A stretch of 7,639 bases of DNA. It comes from Methylococcaceae bacterium (GTDB taxonomy: Bacteria; Pseudomonadota; Gammaproteobacteria; Methylococcales; Methylomonadaceae). Shown one piece after another: positions 7,405-7,639 of the stretch. The stretch's first letter is position 1; each line of letters opens with the position of its first letter. The DNA lies in NCBI GenBank assembly GCA_030699345.1, contig JAUYMX010000324.1:1-7639 (forward strand), in the 5' to 3' direction. The notes below the pieces were generated by a model. The model made no database searches and had not been told where the DNA came from. It saw only the letters and a program-made list of their open reading frames with translations. The position numbers and the translations under genes were made by a program.

Positions 7405-7441
7405 CGTCAAGCCTTTCCTGTAGGACATAATCGGTTTGACG
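7405..7441. repeat. imperfect inverted repeat after yajQ
   Basis: CGTCAAGCC (7405-7413) pairs with GGTTTGACG (7433-7441) through nine positions, one of them G-T. A small TCC/GGA hairpin (7416-7418 with 7423-7425) sits inside the loop. It begins 42 bases after the yajQ stop and has no U tract. It could end yajQ mRNA, or be part of a dispersed repeat or insertion sequence end. Confidence 0.4.
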
Positions 7442-7455
7442 AACCAGCAGAGTAT

Positions 7456-7498
7456 TTTTTCCGTTCATGGTTCAACAGACTCACCACGAATGGAAAAA
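7456..7498. repeat. REP-like extragenic palindrome
   Basis: The 16-base arm TTTTTCCGTTCATGGT (7456-7471) is matched by the reverse complement of 7483-7498 (TTTTTCCATTCGTGGT) with two mismatches, around an 11-base spacer. The core resembles a short palindrome (GTTCGACAGGCTCACCACGAACGG-like) that I recall being dispersed in many proteobacterial genomes between genes. That identification is from memory and not checked. The long arms far exceed chance for this window. Confidence 0.7.
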
Positions 7499-7503
7499 TT
7501 AGG

Positions 7504-7639
7504 CTATGTCACTGTTACTTGTTGAACATAATTTATCCCCAAAACGGCGGACAAGAAGGCGGTCGATGATAAGGCGGTATTTCTGCGATCGACCAGCCTG
7601 CGCCAACCGAGATAGTTGGAAAGATAATGCGTCGCCACG
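7504..7639 (-). CDS. partial 3' end of a possible transposase
   Basis: A minus-strand frame is open from the window edge to a TAG at 7506-7504 and encodes at least 44 residues. It contains THYLSNYLGWRRLVDRRN and ends YVQQVTVT. The YLxNYLGWRR tail followed by a small hydrophobic helix resembles the C-terminus of some insertion sequence transposases. I cannot name the family and the resemblance is impressionistic. The palindrome at 7456-7498 begins six bases after the stop, which fits a mobile element boundary. Since only the 3' end is visible, this could also be an unrelated gene or a decayed fragment. Confidence 0.4.
   Translation of the reverse strand, partial: VATHYLSNYLGWRRLVDRRNTALSSTAFLSAVLGINYVQQVTVT

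Noticed and set aside
7456..7498. The right-end palindrome as a rho-independent terminator
   Set aside because: The T tract lies before the stem and an A tract after it on each strand, so neither transcript has the U tail required.

Overview
This window reads as ordinary housekeeping chromosome from a gammaproteobacterium. All six complete proteins match the Escherichia coli families closely from end to end; TadA, GuaB and Cca keep the E. coli residue numbering at their active sites. Base composition is moderate, neither strongly AT- nor GC-rich. The guaB-guaA-tadA order and the REP-like palindrome near the right end would fit a methylotrophic or related environmental gammaproteobacterium. 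I cannot name a genus from the sequence alone.

Layout from left to right: pgi (glucose-6-phosphate isomerase) runs on the plus strand from 88 to 1725. It faces a minus-strand block that is transcribed from right to left: guaB (5373-3907), guaA (3826-2240) and tadA (2249-1788). A hairpin at 1741-1769 separates the convergent ends of pgi and tadA. guaB and guaA are separated by 80 bases that hold two terminator-like hairpins in series, the first overlapping the guaB stop codon. guaA and tadA overlap by 10 bases. A 194-base divergent spacer (5374-5567) carries a strong guaB promoter on one strand and the leader of cca on the other. cca (5568-6791) and yajQ (6881-7363) follow on the plus strand. 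The last 276 bases hold inverted repeats and the 3' end of an unidentified minus-strand reading frame that runs off the window edge.

Functionally, GuaB (IMP to XMP) and GuaA (XMP to GMP) are consecutive steps of guanine nucleotide synthesis. TadA makes inosine-34 in tRNA-Arg and Cca builds or repairs the tRNA CCA end, so two tRNA maturation enzymes flank the gua genes. Pgi links glucose-6-phosphate and fructose-6-phosphate in central sugar metabolism. YajQ is a small nucleotide-binding protein, with cyclic-di-GMP binding reported for some homologues.

I found no convincing new biological system. The points most worth a second look are the paired terminators inside guaBA and the repeat-rich right end with a possible transposase remnant.
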